From: Thiobacillus denitrificans
GTDB lineage: Bacteria > Pseudomonadota > Gammaproteobacteria > Burkholderiales > Thiobacillaceae
Reading direction: 5' to 3'
DNA length: 38,118 nt
Assembly: GCA_002403375.1 (NCBI GenBank)
Contig: DHHQ01000003.1
Location: forward strand, 110,369-148,486
Each line of letters begins with the position of its first letter. The first letter of the stretch is position 1. The notes beneath the pieces were generated by a model. It did not search any database. It was not told where the DNA came from and saw only the letters and a program-made list of their open reading frames with translations. The translations under genes were made by a program, and so were the position numbers. Positions 24,163-38,118 of this stretch are shown here, piece after piece.

Positions 24163-26136
24163 ATGAGCCAGGCGCCCGAGAAAGCCCGCGCCGCACGGCT
24201 GCTGCTGATCGCGGCGCCGGCCTTTCTGCTGCTCGGCGCGGGGGCGGCCGCGGTGGCGCCCACGACGGAAATCCTGGTGGTGCTCCTGCTGCTGACGCTG
24301 ACGGTCTTCCTGTTCGTGTTCGAGGTCGTCGAGGTGGACGTGGCCGCGATCAGCATCATGGTGCTGATCGGCCTGATCAGCGCGGCGAGCGACGCGTTCG
24401 GCCTGATGAAGCCGCTGGTTCCCGCCGCAGAGCTGTTCGGCGGATTTTCCAGCAACGCGGTCATCTCGATCATCGCGGTGATGATCATCGGCGCCGGCCT
24501 CGACAAGACCGGGATCATGAACCGGGTGGCGGCGGAAATCCTGAAGCGGGCGGGCCACTCCGAGCGGCGCATCGTTCCCGCGGTCTCCGGGTCGGCCGGC
24601 CTGATCTCCGGCTTCATGCAGAACGTCGGTGCCGCCGCGCTGTTCCTGCCGGTGGTGGGGCGCATCGCGGCGCGCACCGGGCTGCCGATGTCGAGGCTGA
24701 TGATGCCGATGGGTTTCAGCGCCATTCTCGGCGGCACGCTCACCATGGTCGGCTCGAGTCCGCTGATCCTGCTGAACGACCTCTTGCTGACCTCCAACAA
24801 GGCGCTGCCGCCCGACCAGCAGATCGCGACCTGGTCGATGTTCTCGGTAACTCCGATCGGCCTCGCCCTGCTCGCGGCCGGGATCGGCTACTTCGTACTC
24901 GCCGGCCGCTACGTGCTTCCCGCCGGCAAGACCGCGGGCCAGGAGCACGCGCGGGCGACCCATACCATGCGCTATTTCCAGGAGCTCTACGGGCTCGAAG
25001 ACAGCGTCTTCGAGGTTGCGGTGCCCGCCGGAAGCCCGCTGGTCGGCAGGCTGCTCGACGAGGTGGAGCGCGAGACCCATGTCCGGGTGGTCGTGGCCCT
25101 GCTGCCCGGTGACGAGATGAGCGTCGGACCGAGCGGGCTGGAGCGGGACCTGCCGATCGGCGCCGGCGCCGTGCTCGGCGTATTGGCGTCGCCGCAGCGG
25201 CTCCGCGTGTTCGTCGACCGCAACGGCCTCGAGCTCCGCGCAGACCTCAGGACCTTCGCGGACATCCTGTCGCCGGCGCGGGCCGGCATCGCCGAGGTGG
25301 TGATTCCGCCCGGCTCGCGCCTGGTCGGCAAGAGCGCGCGCGAAATCTGGATGCGCAAGACCTACGGCATCGCCATGCTGGCGCTGCATCGCGGCGGCAA
25401 GACCCTGCTGGAAGACGACGACATCCGCGACATCCCGCTGCAGGGCGGCGACGCCCTGGTGGTGCATACCGCGTGGGAAGCGCTCGCCCGGCTGGAGAAG
25501 GACAGCAACTTCGTCGTCGTCACCAGCGACTACCCCCACGAGGAGTTGCGCCCGCACAAGGAGAAGTCCGCGCTGTTCTTCTTCGGGGTCGCCCTGTTCC
25601 TGCTGATCTTCACCGACCTGCGCCTGTCGCTGGCGCTGATGGCGGGCGCCATCGGCATGGTGCTGGCGGGGGTGCTGCGCATCGACGAGGCCTACCAGGC
25701 GGTGAGCTGGAAGACCGTGTTCCTGCTGGCAAGCCTGATCCCCCTGGGGCTGGCGGTCGAGGCCAGCGGCACCGCCGCGTGGATCGCCGCGCACATCCTG
25801 GCCATGCTGGGCGACCTGCCGTCGTGGGTGCTGATGCTCGCCGTCGCCCTGCTGGCGACCTTCTTCTCGCTGGTGATGTCGAACGTCGGCGCCACCGTGC
25901 TGCTGGTGCCGCTGGCGGTGAACATCGCCCTCGGCGCCGGCGCCAATCCGGCCGTGTTCGCGCTGACGGTGGCGCTCGCCACCTCCAACGCCTTCATCCT
26001 CCCCACCCACCAGGTCAACGCCCTGATCATGGGGCCGGCCGGCTACCGGGTGGCAGACTTCATCCGCGCCGGCGGGATCATGACCGTGCTGTTCATCGTC
26101 GTGATGATGCTGATGCTGGGCCTGTTCTACGCCTGA
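24163..26136 (+). CDS. SLC13/DASS-type transporter with two RCK_C domains
   Basis: This 657-residue inner-membrane permease is of the ArsB/NhaD and SLC13 superfamily. It has two hydrophobic bundles (about 1-260 and 465-657) around a soluble middle with two TrkA-C (RCK_C) domains (about 280-350 and 375-455; VAVPAGSPLVGRLLDEVE, then VVIPPGSRLVGKSAREIW). Conserved transporter loops are ISGFMQNVGAAALFLPVV and MSNVGATVLLVPLAVNIALG. Family members move dicarboxylates, sulfate or other anions with Na+; the ion here is unknown. It follows the cupin gene closely. Confidence 0.9.
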   Translation: MSQAPEKARAARLLLIAAPAFLLLGAGAAAVAPTTEILVVLLLLTLTVFLFVFEVVEVDVAAISIMVLIGLISAASDAFGLMKPLVPAAELFGGFSSNAVISIIAVMIIGAGLDKTGIMNRVAAEILKRAGHSERRIVPAVSGSAGLISGFMQNVGAAALFLPVVGRIAARTGLPMSRLMMPMGFSAILGGTLTMVGSSPLILLNDLLLTSNKALPPDQQIATWSMFSVTPIGLALLAAGIGYFVLAGRYVLPAGKTAGQEHARATHTMRYFQELYGLEDSVFEVAVPAGSPLVGRLLDEVERETHVRVVVALLPGDEMSVGPSGLERDLPIGAGAVLGVLASPQRLRVFVDRNGLELRADLRTFADILSPARAGIAEVVIPPGSRLVGKSAREIWMRKTYGIAMLALHRGGKTLLEDDDIRDIPLQGGDALVVHTAWEALARLEKDSNFVVVTSDYPHEELRPHKEKSALFFFGVALFLLIFTDLRLSLALMAGAIGMVLAGVLRIDEAYQAVSWKTVFLLASLIPLGLAVEASGTAAWIAAHILAMLGDLPSWVLMLAVALLATFFSLVMSNVGATVLLVPLAVNIALGAGANPAVFALTVALATSNAFILPTHQVNALIMGPAGYRVADFIRAGGIMTVLFIVVMMLMLGLFYA

Positions 26137-26225
26137 GGCACGCGCCAGCCTGCGCCCGGCGTCCTGCGGAATGTGGGCTATGGTTGAGGCTGGCAAGCAG
26201 GACGATTCCCAACGGAAACAGAGAC

Positions 26226-26816
26226 ATGCAGATCACCGACCTCCTCGCCCAGATGGGCGGCCTCCAGTCGATGGCGCGCGAGCTGGGGGTCAGCGAGCCC
26301 CAGGCGGCGAGCGGCGCCGACGCGCTCCTCCCGGCCATCCTCGGCGGATTCAAGAAACAGGCGCAGGGGCAGCCCGCCGGCCTCGAAGGGCTCGGCGGCC
26401 TGCTGTCGCAACTCGGCGGCGGCGGCCTGCTCGACGAGGTGCTGGCGCCGCAGCCGACCGACGTGAGCCACGGCAACGACGTGCTCGGCCGGATCTTCGG
26501 CTCCAAGGACGTGAGTCGCGCGGTCGCGCAGAATGCGGCGTCGCAGTCGGGCCTCGACCCCGCGATCCTGAAGAAGATGCTGCCGATGCTGGCGATGCTG
26601 GTCGCCGGCTACATGGCGAAGCAGAAAGCCACCGGCGCGGCGGCACAGTCCGCCCCGGCGGGCGGCGGACTCGGCGCCCTGCTGGGCGGCCTGCTCGGCG
26701 GCGGCCAGACGGCACCGCGGGGCACCTCCGCCGGGTTCGCCTCGATGCTCGACCTCGACGGCAACGGCAATCCGCTCGACGACATCCTGCGCATGGTCGG
26801 CAAGGCGGGGCGCTGA
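26226..26816 (+). CDS. DUF937-like protein
   Basis: The 196-residue protein is rich in Gly, Ala and Leu with low-complexity GGLL segments (GLGGLLSQLGGGGLLDEVL; GGGLGALLGGLLGGGQ). It opens MQITDLLAQMGGLQSMARELGVSEPQAASGADALLPAILGGF-like, as in DUF937 proteins, and includes a VLGRIFGSKDVSRAVAQNAA segment and a C-terminal DLDGNGNPLDDI that resembles an EF-hand-type acidic loop. There is no signal peptide. Its function is unknown. It lies 40 bp before the GlsB-like gene. Confidence 0.75.
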   Translation: MQITDLLAQMGGLQSMARELGVSEPQAASGADALLPAILGGFKKQAQGQPAGLEGLGGLLSQLGGGGLLDEVLAPQPTDVSHGNDVLGRIFGSKDVSRAVAQNAASQSGLDPAILKKMLPMLAMLVAGYMAKQKATGAAAQSAPAGGGLGALLGGLLGGGQTAPRGTSAGFASMLDLDGNGNPLDDILRMVGKAGR

Positions 26817-26856
26817 ACGCGCACACGAAACCATTCAATCCACGGAGAGAAAAGCA

Positions 26857-27108
26857 ATGGGACTGATCATCTCGCTCGTCATCGGCGGCATCGTCGGCTG
26901 GCTCGCCAGCATCGTCATGAAGACCAACGCCCAGATGGGCTGGATCGCCAACGTCGCCGTCGGCGTGGTGGGGTCGATGCTCGGCTACTGGATCGCCGGG
27001 CTGCTCGGCCTCGCGGCGACCGGCGGCATCGGCCGCTTCCTGGTCGCCCTCGGCGGCGCGGTGCTGCTGATCTTCATCCTGCAGAAGCTCGGCGTCTTCA
27101 GGAAGTAG
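26857..27108 (+). CDS. GlsB/YeaQ/YmgE-type membrane protein
   Basis: This 83-residue inner-membrane protein has three hydrophobic helices and the family glycine pattern (IISLVIGGIVGWLASIVM, then GWIANVAVGVVGSMLGYWIAG). These small proteins are linked to envelope and general stress in many bacteria, but without a known activity. GGAGA precedes the ATG. It ends only 7 bp from the end of the convergent gene at 27116, with no terminator between them. Confidence 0.9.
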   Translation: MGLIISLVIGGIVGWLASIVMKTNAQMGWIANVAVGVVGSMLGYWIAGLLGLAATGGIGRFLVALGGAVLLIFILQKLGVFRK

Positions 27109-27115
27109 CCGCCGC

Positions 27116-27337
27116 TCAGCGCCTGCGGCCGCCGACGAGCAGCAGCACGCCGCCGACGGCGATCGCGCCGACCGCCGCCCATTGCGGGACCTCGACGGTC
27201 TCCTTGTCCTCGAGGGTGAACTCGATGGGGCCCAGCTTCGCCTCGTGGGATTCCTTCGTGTAGCTGAAGCTGCCGTACACGAGCCCCAGCGTGCCGGCGA
27301 CGATCAGCGCGACGCCTGCGATCGTGGCTGCATTCAT
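27116..27337 (-). CDS. Small two-helix membrane protein (DUF3185-like)
   Basis: The 73-residue protein has an N-terminal helix (TIAGVALIVAGTLGLVYGSF), a short polar loop (SYTKESHEAKLGPIEFTLED) and a C-terminal helix (WAAVGAIAVGGVLLLVGGRRR). This pattern matches small DUF3185-type proteins. AGGAGG lies seven bases before the ATG. It lies 42 bp downstream of the OmpA-like gene on the same strand and may be its partner. Its function is unknown. Confidence 0.75.
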   Translation of the reverse strand: MNAATIAGVALIVAGTLGLVYGSFSYTKESHEAKLGPIEFTLEDKETVEVPQWAAVGAIAVGGVLLLVGGRRR

Positions 27338-27379
27338 GTCGTTTCCTCCTGTCAGAATTTTTGTCTTCGCGGGCGGGGC

Positions 27380-27883
27380 TTACCTGGCCACCTGAACCAG
27401 CACGCGGCGGTTGCGCTGCTTGTCGGCGGCGCTCTTCTCCGGCGCGACGAGCGGCTGCGAGGCGCCGACGCCGACCGGCTTGCACGGCACCGTCAGGCCC
27501 TTGGCCTTGAGCTCGCTGCACACCTTGGTCGCGCGCGCCAGCGAGAGCTTCTGGTTGGCGGCTGCGGTGCCGTCGGCGTCGGTGTGGCCGATCGCGGTGA
27601 CGTGGTACTTGGGAAAGGCCACCTTCAGCGCGTTCGAATGATCGGTCAGCACCTTGAGCAGGCCCTTGATGCGCTTCTCGTTGCCCGGCGCGAACTCCGC
27701 CTTGCCGACCTTGAACTCGAACTGCCCGTCCCTCACCTGCTGGTCGGCCAGCGACTTGTTCACCGACTGCAGCGGCGAGCGGGCGGCGGAAACGGCCGCC
27801 GTCATGTTGCCGAGATCGAGCGCCAGCGCGCCGGTTCCGCCCAGCAACAGCACGCCGGCAAGCATCGTTCGGGAAACCATCAT
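27380..27883 (-). CDS. OmpA-family periplasmic or outer-membrane protein
   Basis: The 167-residue protein has an N-terminal signal peptide (MMVSRTMLAGVLLLGGTGALA) and a C-terminal OmpA-like peptidoglycan-binding domain (about 54-165). KAEFAPGNEKRIKGLLKVL, then TAIGHTDADGTAAANQKLSLARATKV contains the binding Asp and Arg, followed by GVGASQPLV and NRRVLVQV. It lacks a barrel, so it is a soluble or loosely anchored peptidoglycan binder. AAGGAG lies eight bases before the first ATG. It is 89 bp downstream of the lipoprotein gene. Confidence 0.9.
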   Translation of the reverse strand: MMVSRTMLAGVLLLGGTGALALDLGNMTAAVSAARSPLQSVNKSLADQQVRDGQFEFKVGKAEFAPGNEKRIKGLLKVLTDHSNALKVAFPKYHVTAIGHTDADGTAAANQKLSLARATKVCSELKAKGLTVPCKPVGVGASQPLVAPEKSAADKQRNRRVLVQVAR

Positions 27884-27972
27884 TGCATCGACTCCTTCGG
27901 TCTTCTTGAATGTGAATGGATCAGCGGCAGGACCGCCAGACGTCTTCTGCCGCAGCGTCGCGGGAACGCGCG

Positions 27973-29034
27973 CTAGTTGTCGCGCCGGTTCCTGCCCGGG
28001 GTGCCGTCGTCGCGTTCATCGGCGGAATCCGCCTCGTCGCCATCGGCACGCCCCCTGCCCTTGCCGTTCGACTTCGCGGGCTCGGCCTTGCGTGCCGTCT
28101 TGTCCGCGGCGACCTTTGCTGGCGGGCGCGCGGTGGCCGCGGGCTGCCCGCGGTCGCGCGGGGCCGTCGCTTGCGGGGCATCGCGACCGGGCGACCGAAC
28201 GGCAGGTTCGGCCTGGCGCTGCGGCACCGTGCGGTCCGCGGGAACGGCGCGCTGGGGGTCGGACGGCATCCCGCCGCGCGGCGCGTTGGCTGCCTCGTGG
28301 ACCGCCGGTCGGGCGGCACGTGCGTTCGCCGGGGGCTGCTCGCGGGCCGCCTCGCGCGCACGTTCCGCCGCCCGGCCAAGCGCGCCGCCGCCCGGGGCGG
28401 GTTGCGCGCGCGCCTGCTCGTTCGCAGGCAGGCCCGGGCGCTCGGCCTCGCGCATTGGGCCCGGCGGCATGCTCCCGACCGGAGCGCGCTCGACCCGGTA
28501 GACGGGCGACGCCTCGTTCGCACGGCCGTATGCCGGCGGACGCGCCTCGCCGCCGCCATGGGCGAACGGCGGTGCCATGCGCCCGGCCGGGCCGCGCGGC
28601 CGTTCGTCGTGCCGGGCGACCGAATCGTAGGCGAAGCGGCTGCGCAGGCGCGACGGAATCGGCCGCGCGTGGCGGCCCTCGTCGACGTGGTGCGGCACGC
28701 CGTCGACGTAGACGATGCGCGACAGGCGGTAGCCGTCGCGCACGCCTGCGTCGCGGCCGAAGCTCGGCGGCAGCGAGCGCGCCCACGTCCCGTAGCGGAA
28801 GTGGCTGCGCAGGTGCGGGGGAAGCGGGCGCGCACGCAGGTCGTCGTCGACGTACCACGGGACGCCGCCGAGGTAGACGATGCGGACGTAGTAATAGCCC
28901 TCGTAGGCGTCGTGCTCGTGGACGACGACGTGCTGGTCGCGCGGATAGACCCGGACGTCGTGGCGCGGGGCGACGGTGCAGCCGCCGGCCAGCGCGGCCA
29001 GCCCGAGGATGAGTGCGGTGGTGCGTAGGGTCAT
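27973..29034 (-). CDS. Lipoprotein with duplicated domain and long disordered tail
   Basis: The 353-residue product has a lipobox (LAALAGGC, Cys19), so it is probably an outer-membrane lipoprotein. Two similar units follow: YVRIVYLGGVPWYVDDDLRA with RPLPPHLRSHFRYGTWAR, and LSRIVYVDGVPHHVDEGRHA with RPIPSRLRSRFAYDSVAR, about 50 residues apart. From about residue 135 the protein is an Ala/Pro/Arg-rich, probably disordered chain ending in a charged tail. GGAG lies seven bases before the ATG. It is 52 bp after the large OmpA-barrel gene and probably its co-transcribed partner. I do not recognise the unit. Confidence 0.75.
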   Translation of the reverse strand: MTLRTTALILGLAALAGGCTVAPRHDVRVYPRDQHVVVHEHDAYEGYYYVRIVYLGGVPWYVDDDLRARPLPPHLRSHFRYGTWARSLPPSFGRDAGVRDGYRLSRIVYVDGVPHHVDEGRHARPIPSRLRSRFAYDSVARHDERPRGPAGRMAPPFAHGGGEARPPAYGRANEASPVYRVERAPVGSMPPGPMREAERPGLPANEQARAQPAPGGGALGRAAERAREAAREQPPANARAARPAVHEAANAPRGGMPSDPQRAVPADRTVPQRQAEPAVRSPGRDAPQATAPRDRGQPAATARPPAKVAADKTARKAEPAKSNGKGRGRADGDEADSADERDDGTPGRNRRDN

Positions 29035-29086
29035 GTCTGCTCCGGGAATCGGCGAAGCCGGCGCAACGCGACGGCCCCGCCGCGTC

Positions 29087-34266
<5,180 letters not shown>

Positions 34267-34270
<4 letters not shown>

Positions 34271-37200
34271 TTGCGTGCGCTCCTGGCGGGGGGCGCGCCG
34301 GTTCGCCAGAACACCTCGGTCTCGACGACGAGCTCGTAGGGGCCGTTCTGCGCTGCCCACAGGCGCTTGATCTCCTGCTTCAGCGCCTTGAGGCGCGCCT
34401 CGACCAGCTTCTCGTCCTCGATCTCGGCCATGTAGGCCAGCCGCAGCATCGACGGGGCCTTGGTCAGCTCGCCCATCAGCAGCTCCAGGCGCGGCTTCCA
34501 CTGGATCCGCATCTCGGTGGTGTCGGGCTCGAACACGCCGTTGGCGACGTCGATGCGCACCACCTTGTGGATCGCGGCACCGAAGTTGAACTTCGCCATC
34601 TTGCCTCGCGTGATGCGCTGCACCCGCGGGTTTTCCGTGGTGATGCGGTAGCCCGTCGGCAGCGTGCGGTCGTCGACCTTGAGGATGAAGTTCGAGCCGC
34701 GGTCCTCGTCCGGCACCGCCGCGCAGCTGATATGGAAGCGGCCGTGCGGGTCGGTGGTCACCAGCAGCCCGCGCGCGGTCGCGACGCGCACGCCCGGCAG
34801 GCCCTTCTCGCCCGGATCCTGGTAGCCGTTGCGGTTGGCGTCGTCGAACACCTTGCCGATGATGTCGGTGCAGTCGAAGGTCGGGTCGGGCACCACGCGC
34901 ACGGTGGCGGTGGCTTCGCCCGAGGCGGCGCCGAGCACGCTGTGGAACGCCTGGGCGCGGTTGACGTACTCGCCCTCGCCCACGCCCGAGCCGACGATGA
35001 ACAGCAGCTTGATGGTGAGCGGCGTGCCGTCGGCGACGTTCAGGCCGTTCCACGTCAGGTTGCGATTGGTGAAGACCGGCTCCGCCGCGACGCCGTTGAC
35101 GCGCGCCGACCCTGCCACGTACTTGAAGCCGGGCGGGAAGGTGTCGACGATGCGCATGTCGGTCAGGTTGACGCCCAGGGTGTTGTTCACGGTGATCGTG
35201 TACGGCACCAGCTGGCCGCGGCTGACGTTCACCAGCCCGGCGGTCTTGCTGATCGTCAGCGTGTTCTCCAGCACCCGGTCGATCGCGATGTGGTTGTTGA
35301 ACAGCTGGCTGTCGTTCGGCACCGGGTTGCTCAGCGTCAGGTGCAGATAGTGGTTGATCTGCGCCGGCTGCACGGCCAGGCCGGGGGCGTAGGCGGAGAC
35401 CTGCGCCTCGCAGTAGCCGGCGGGCGTCGCCACCGCGTCGGCCGAACAGGTCGCGACCGAGTACGCAGCCGTACCCTCGTGGGTGACCGGCGGGATCACC
35501 TGCGACGGCCCGGCGTTGTAGCCGGCTCCCGGCGGGGTGACGCGGACCACGTAGTCTGCGCCGACCGGGCAGGCTGCGTCGCTGTAGTTGAGGTCGAACT
35601 TGTAGAAGCCCGAAGCCAGCGTCACCTGTCCCTGCTGCGCCGGATCGTCGAAGCAGCTCGCCGGCAGCGCGACGGTGCTGCCGGCACGCGTCAGCACGAG
35701 CGTGGCGCCGGCGACCGGTGCGCGGGTGATCGAGTCGAACACCACGCCGTTCGGGTCGATCGGCAGGTTGAGGCCCTGCAGGCTTGCGCCGGACGCGGCC
35801 GCGATGCCACTGATCTGCTGCGGGCCGTTGGTGAAGACCGAGTCGGCGAGGCCGAGCTTGGCCGTGGTGGCGGTCGCCCCCGGCGCGGTGAAGCGCAGCT
35901 CGTACTGATCGGCCGCCGTGACGGTCGGCGCAAGCCCGCTGAAGCGGTAGACGCCGCCGGCGTCGGTGGTGACGCTGCCGAGCAGCATGTCGTTGCGGTA
36001 GAGCGCGACGGTCCAGCCGGCAAGGGCCGCCTCGCCGCTGCCGTGGACGTTGTCGAAATCGGGGTCGTGCCAGACCTTGCCGTTGAGCGCGGCGCTGCCC
36101 GGCAGGCCGCCGATGGCGAGCGCGACACTGGCCTGTGCGGTCAGGGTCGGCGTGTTCCAGGCGACCTCGGCGGTGTTGGTGAGCGTGGTGCCGGCGGCGA
36201 CCCCGCTGGCTACCAGGACGCGGAAGCGCAGCGTCGCCGTGGCGCCCGCTGCCAGGTCGCCGTAGGTCGCCGCGTAGTTCGCGGTCAGCAGCGTCCCGGC
36301 GTAGCTCACGCCGGCGGTCGAACCGTTGAGCGTGGCCGAGCCGGTGACGTAGCTCGCCAGGCCGGCGAGTGCGGCGAGATCGTCGGTGACAGCCACCTGG
36401 GTGGCCGGCGTGGCGCCGTTGTTGGTGACACGCACCACGTATTCGAGCTGGCTGCCGGCCAGTGCCGCACCGCCGCCGACGACGAACACCTCCTTGGTGA
36501 TCAGCAGCTGCTGCGCGTAGCCCACCACGATGGTGGTCGGCTGGTCGCCGTTGGTGTCGATGCCGTCCGCGTCGGTCGGCTCGGTCGGCAGGCCGGTGGT
36601 GGCGACGTAGCCCTGGTTGCTGATGACGGTGCCCGCCCCCACGCCGGCGTCGACCGTCACCTCGAACGTGACGACCGCGCTCGCGCCGGCGGCGATGATG
36701 CCGCTGGCCTGGCCGGCAGAGTTGAGCGGCACGCCGGCGATCAGCGGCGAGACGCCGGCCGCCGGATCTGCCACGGGCGCGCCGTTGAGCATGACCGAGT
36801 TCGCCACGTAGGTGGTGTACTGCGGGACAGCGTCGGTCAGGACGACCCCGTTGGCCTGAACCGCGGCGAAGTTGCCGACGACGATCGTGTAGCGCAGGCG
36901 GTCGCCCGGATCGGCGGCGCCGTTGCCGTTGTTGTCGGCCACGATCGACACGACCTTGTGCGCATCGACCAGCGGCAGGTTGCCGACGATGTCGAGCGTC
37001 GGGTCGTCGGCCACGGGCGTCGCCGGGTCGTCCGAGGGGCGCTCGATGAACGGACCGCTGCCCTCGCCCGTTCCGGTCACGAAGCCCTGGTTGGCGATCA
37101 GGGTGCCCTCGACGACGCTGCTGTTGACCACCACGTTGAAGGTCACCGTGGCGACCGCGGCGCCACTCGCGTCGGCGCGCATCAGGCCCGCCGCATCGCC

Positions 37201-38118
37201 GGGCGCGTTGATCAGGAGGCCGGCCTGCAGCGCGGAAACCCCGGCGGCGGGATCGGCGAGCAGCACGCCGTTCAGCCGCGTCGTGCCGGCCACATAGGTG
37301 GTGTGCGACGGGATCATGTCGGAGAGCGACACGCCGGTGGCGTTCTCGTTGCCGAGGTTCTTCGCCGTGATGGTGTAGCGCAGCGTGTCGCCGGCCGCCA
37401 GCACGTTGGCGTCGCCGGTCACGTCCTGCGAAATCTTCTCGACCACCAGCTGCGGCGCCGAGGCGATCAGCGTCGACGTCTCGTTGCTCGCGACCGCCGG
37501 CAGGTTGTCCCCGCTGAACTGGGCCTGGTTGAGGACGGCAGTTCCGCTCGGGATCACCGCGGCCAGCGTCGCCTGGAACTCGACGGTCACCGACGCCCCG
37601 GGCTCGCCCTGCGCGGCGAGCGTCAGGTTGCGGATGTCGACGATGCCGGTGCCGTTGGCGCCGCCCGCCGCATTGCTGTTCGAGCTGTCTGCGCTCGCGT
37701 CCGAGACGCTCAGGATCTGCAGGCTGCCGGGCACGAACTGCGCGGCCAGCACGTCGACCAGCGCGCCGTTGGTCAGCGGGACGACGCTCTCGTTGGTCAG
37801 CACCAGCGTGTAACGCAGGGTGTCGCCGGGGCTGGCGTTGGCGCCGGGGGTCTGGCCGGTCGTCTGGTTGACGACCGACTTCACGACCGTGACCGCGAGC
37901 GGGACCGTCAGCGTCGTGGTCGCCGGCTGGGTGAAGTAGTCGTTGACGGCGGGGGTGCCGCTGCCGGTGCGTTCGATTGCGCTCTGGTCGCCGTCGAGGC
38001 CGGTCCAGCGTGCGACCACGCTGTTGGTCAGCGACTGGCCGGGAACGACGCTGCCGAGGACCCGAACCTGGTAGGTGACGGTCGCGGTGGCGCCTTCGGC
38101 AAGGTCGAGGTCGACGAC
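34267..38118 (-). CDS. Giant DUF11-repeat surface protein (N-terminus beyond the window)
   Basis: The frame is open to the window edge, so only the C-terminal 1283 residues are visible. At least five DUF11-type repeats appear, e.g. GDTLRYTITAKNLGNENATG, GDRLRYTIVVGNFAAVQANG and YTITVNNTLGVNLTDMRIVD, usually followed by an LNG-xx-ADPAAGVS block and a TVAF-like strand, about 150 residues per unit. Two SdrD-B-like domains are seen: GKVWHDPDFDNVHGSGEAAL at about 36000-36090 and GKVFDDANRNGYQDPGEKGL at about 34790-34865. The last 150 residues form a distinct charged helical end (EDEKLVEARLKALKQEIKRL). Such proteins are secreted cell-surface or matrix components. The stop overlaps the next gene's start. 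Confidence 0.88.

Noticed and set aside
27182..27976. Plus-strand frames opposite the OmpA-like genes
   Set aside because: They are shadows of the minus-strand genes, whose signal peptide and OmpA motifs are clear.

Overview
The window is GC-rich DNA packed with genes and typical of a betaproteobacterium. The gene families and their style (RlmA-type methyltransferase, ppk1 beside a CYTH-CHAD gene, IS110 element, DUF11/OmpA surface locus) suggest a Rhodocyclales organism of the Azoarcus/Thauera kind. That placement is inference: no rRNA or other phylogenetic marker is present. I found no tRNA, rRNA or CRISPR array.

Layout. Positions 1-172 hold only hairpin-rich non-coding DNA. From 173 to 5267 a minus-strand run reads CYTH-CHAD protein, SixA-like phosphatase, fliF, fliG, fliH; the flagellar genes overlap each other and encode compact, divergent proteins. 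The CYTH-CHAD gene is divergent from ppk1 (5332-7392), and a good PhoB box lies between them, which links this block to phosphate and polyphosphate. A small DUF1059 gene and htpG follow; htpG has a textbook sigma-32 promoter and a strong terminator. From about 9.83 to 13.7 kb the DNA is visibly AT-richer and looks acquired. It carries a solitary OLD-family ATPase/TOPRIM nuclease (probable phage or plasmid defence), an open-frame remnant, an IS110-family element with a possible bridge-RNA region, a secreted protein of unknown function and a short tandem repeat.

From 13.8 to 24.1 kb the core-like DNA resumes with many small enzymes: an AHSA1/SRPBCC protein; two coupled unknown genes leading into rlmA; a glutathione transferase; a cold-shock/DUF1294 membrane protein coupled to a DNA glycosylase; DoxX; a voltage-gated type K+ channel with a C-terminal zinc ribbon; a methyltransferase; and two short operons (NTF2-like/metallo-beta-lactamase/monooxygenase and VOC/cupin/SLC13 transporter). 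The two operons share a near-identical promoter-like sequence and may form one regulon.

From 26.2 kb come a DUF937 protein and a GlsB/YeaQ-type membrane protein. Facing them is a large minus-strand surface locus (38118 to 27116): a giant DUF11-repeat protein that runs off the window, a 1727-residue protein with three OmpA-like modules and a large predicted outer-membrane beta-barrel, a lipoprotein with a duplicated domain, a small OmpA-like protein and a small membrane protein. The first two genes are translationally coupled (ATGA). This locus is the best candidate here for a little-described system, probably a cell-envelope display, adhesion or secretion apparatus.
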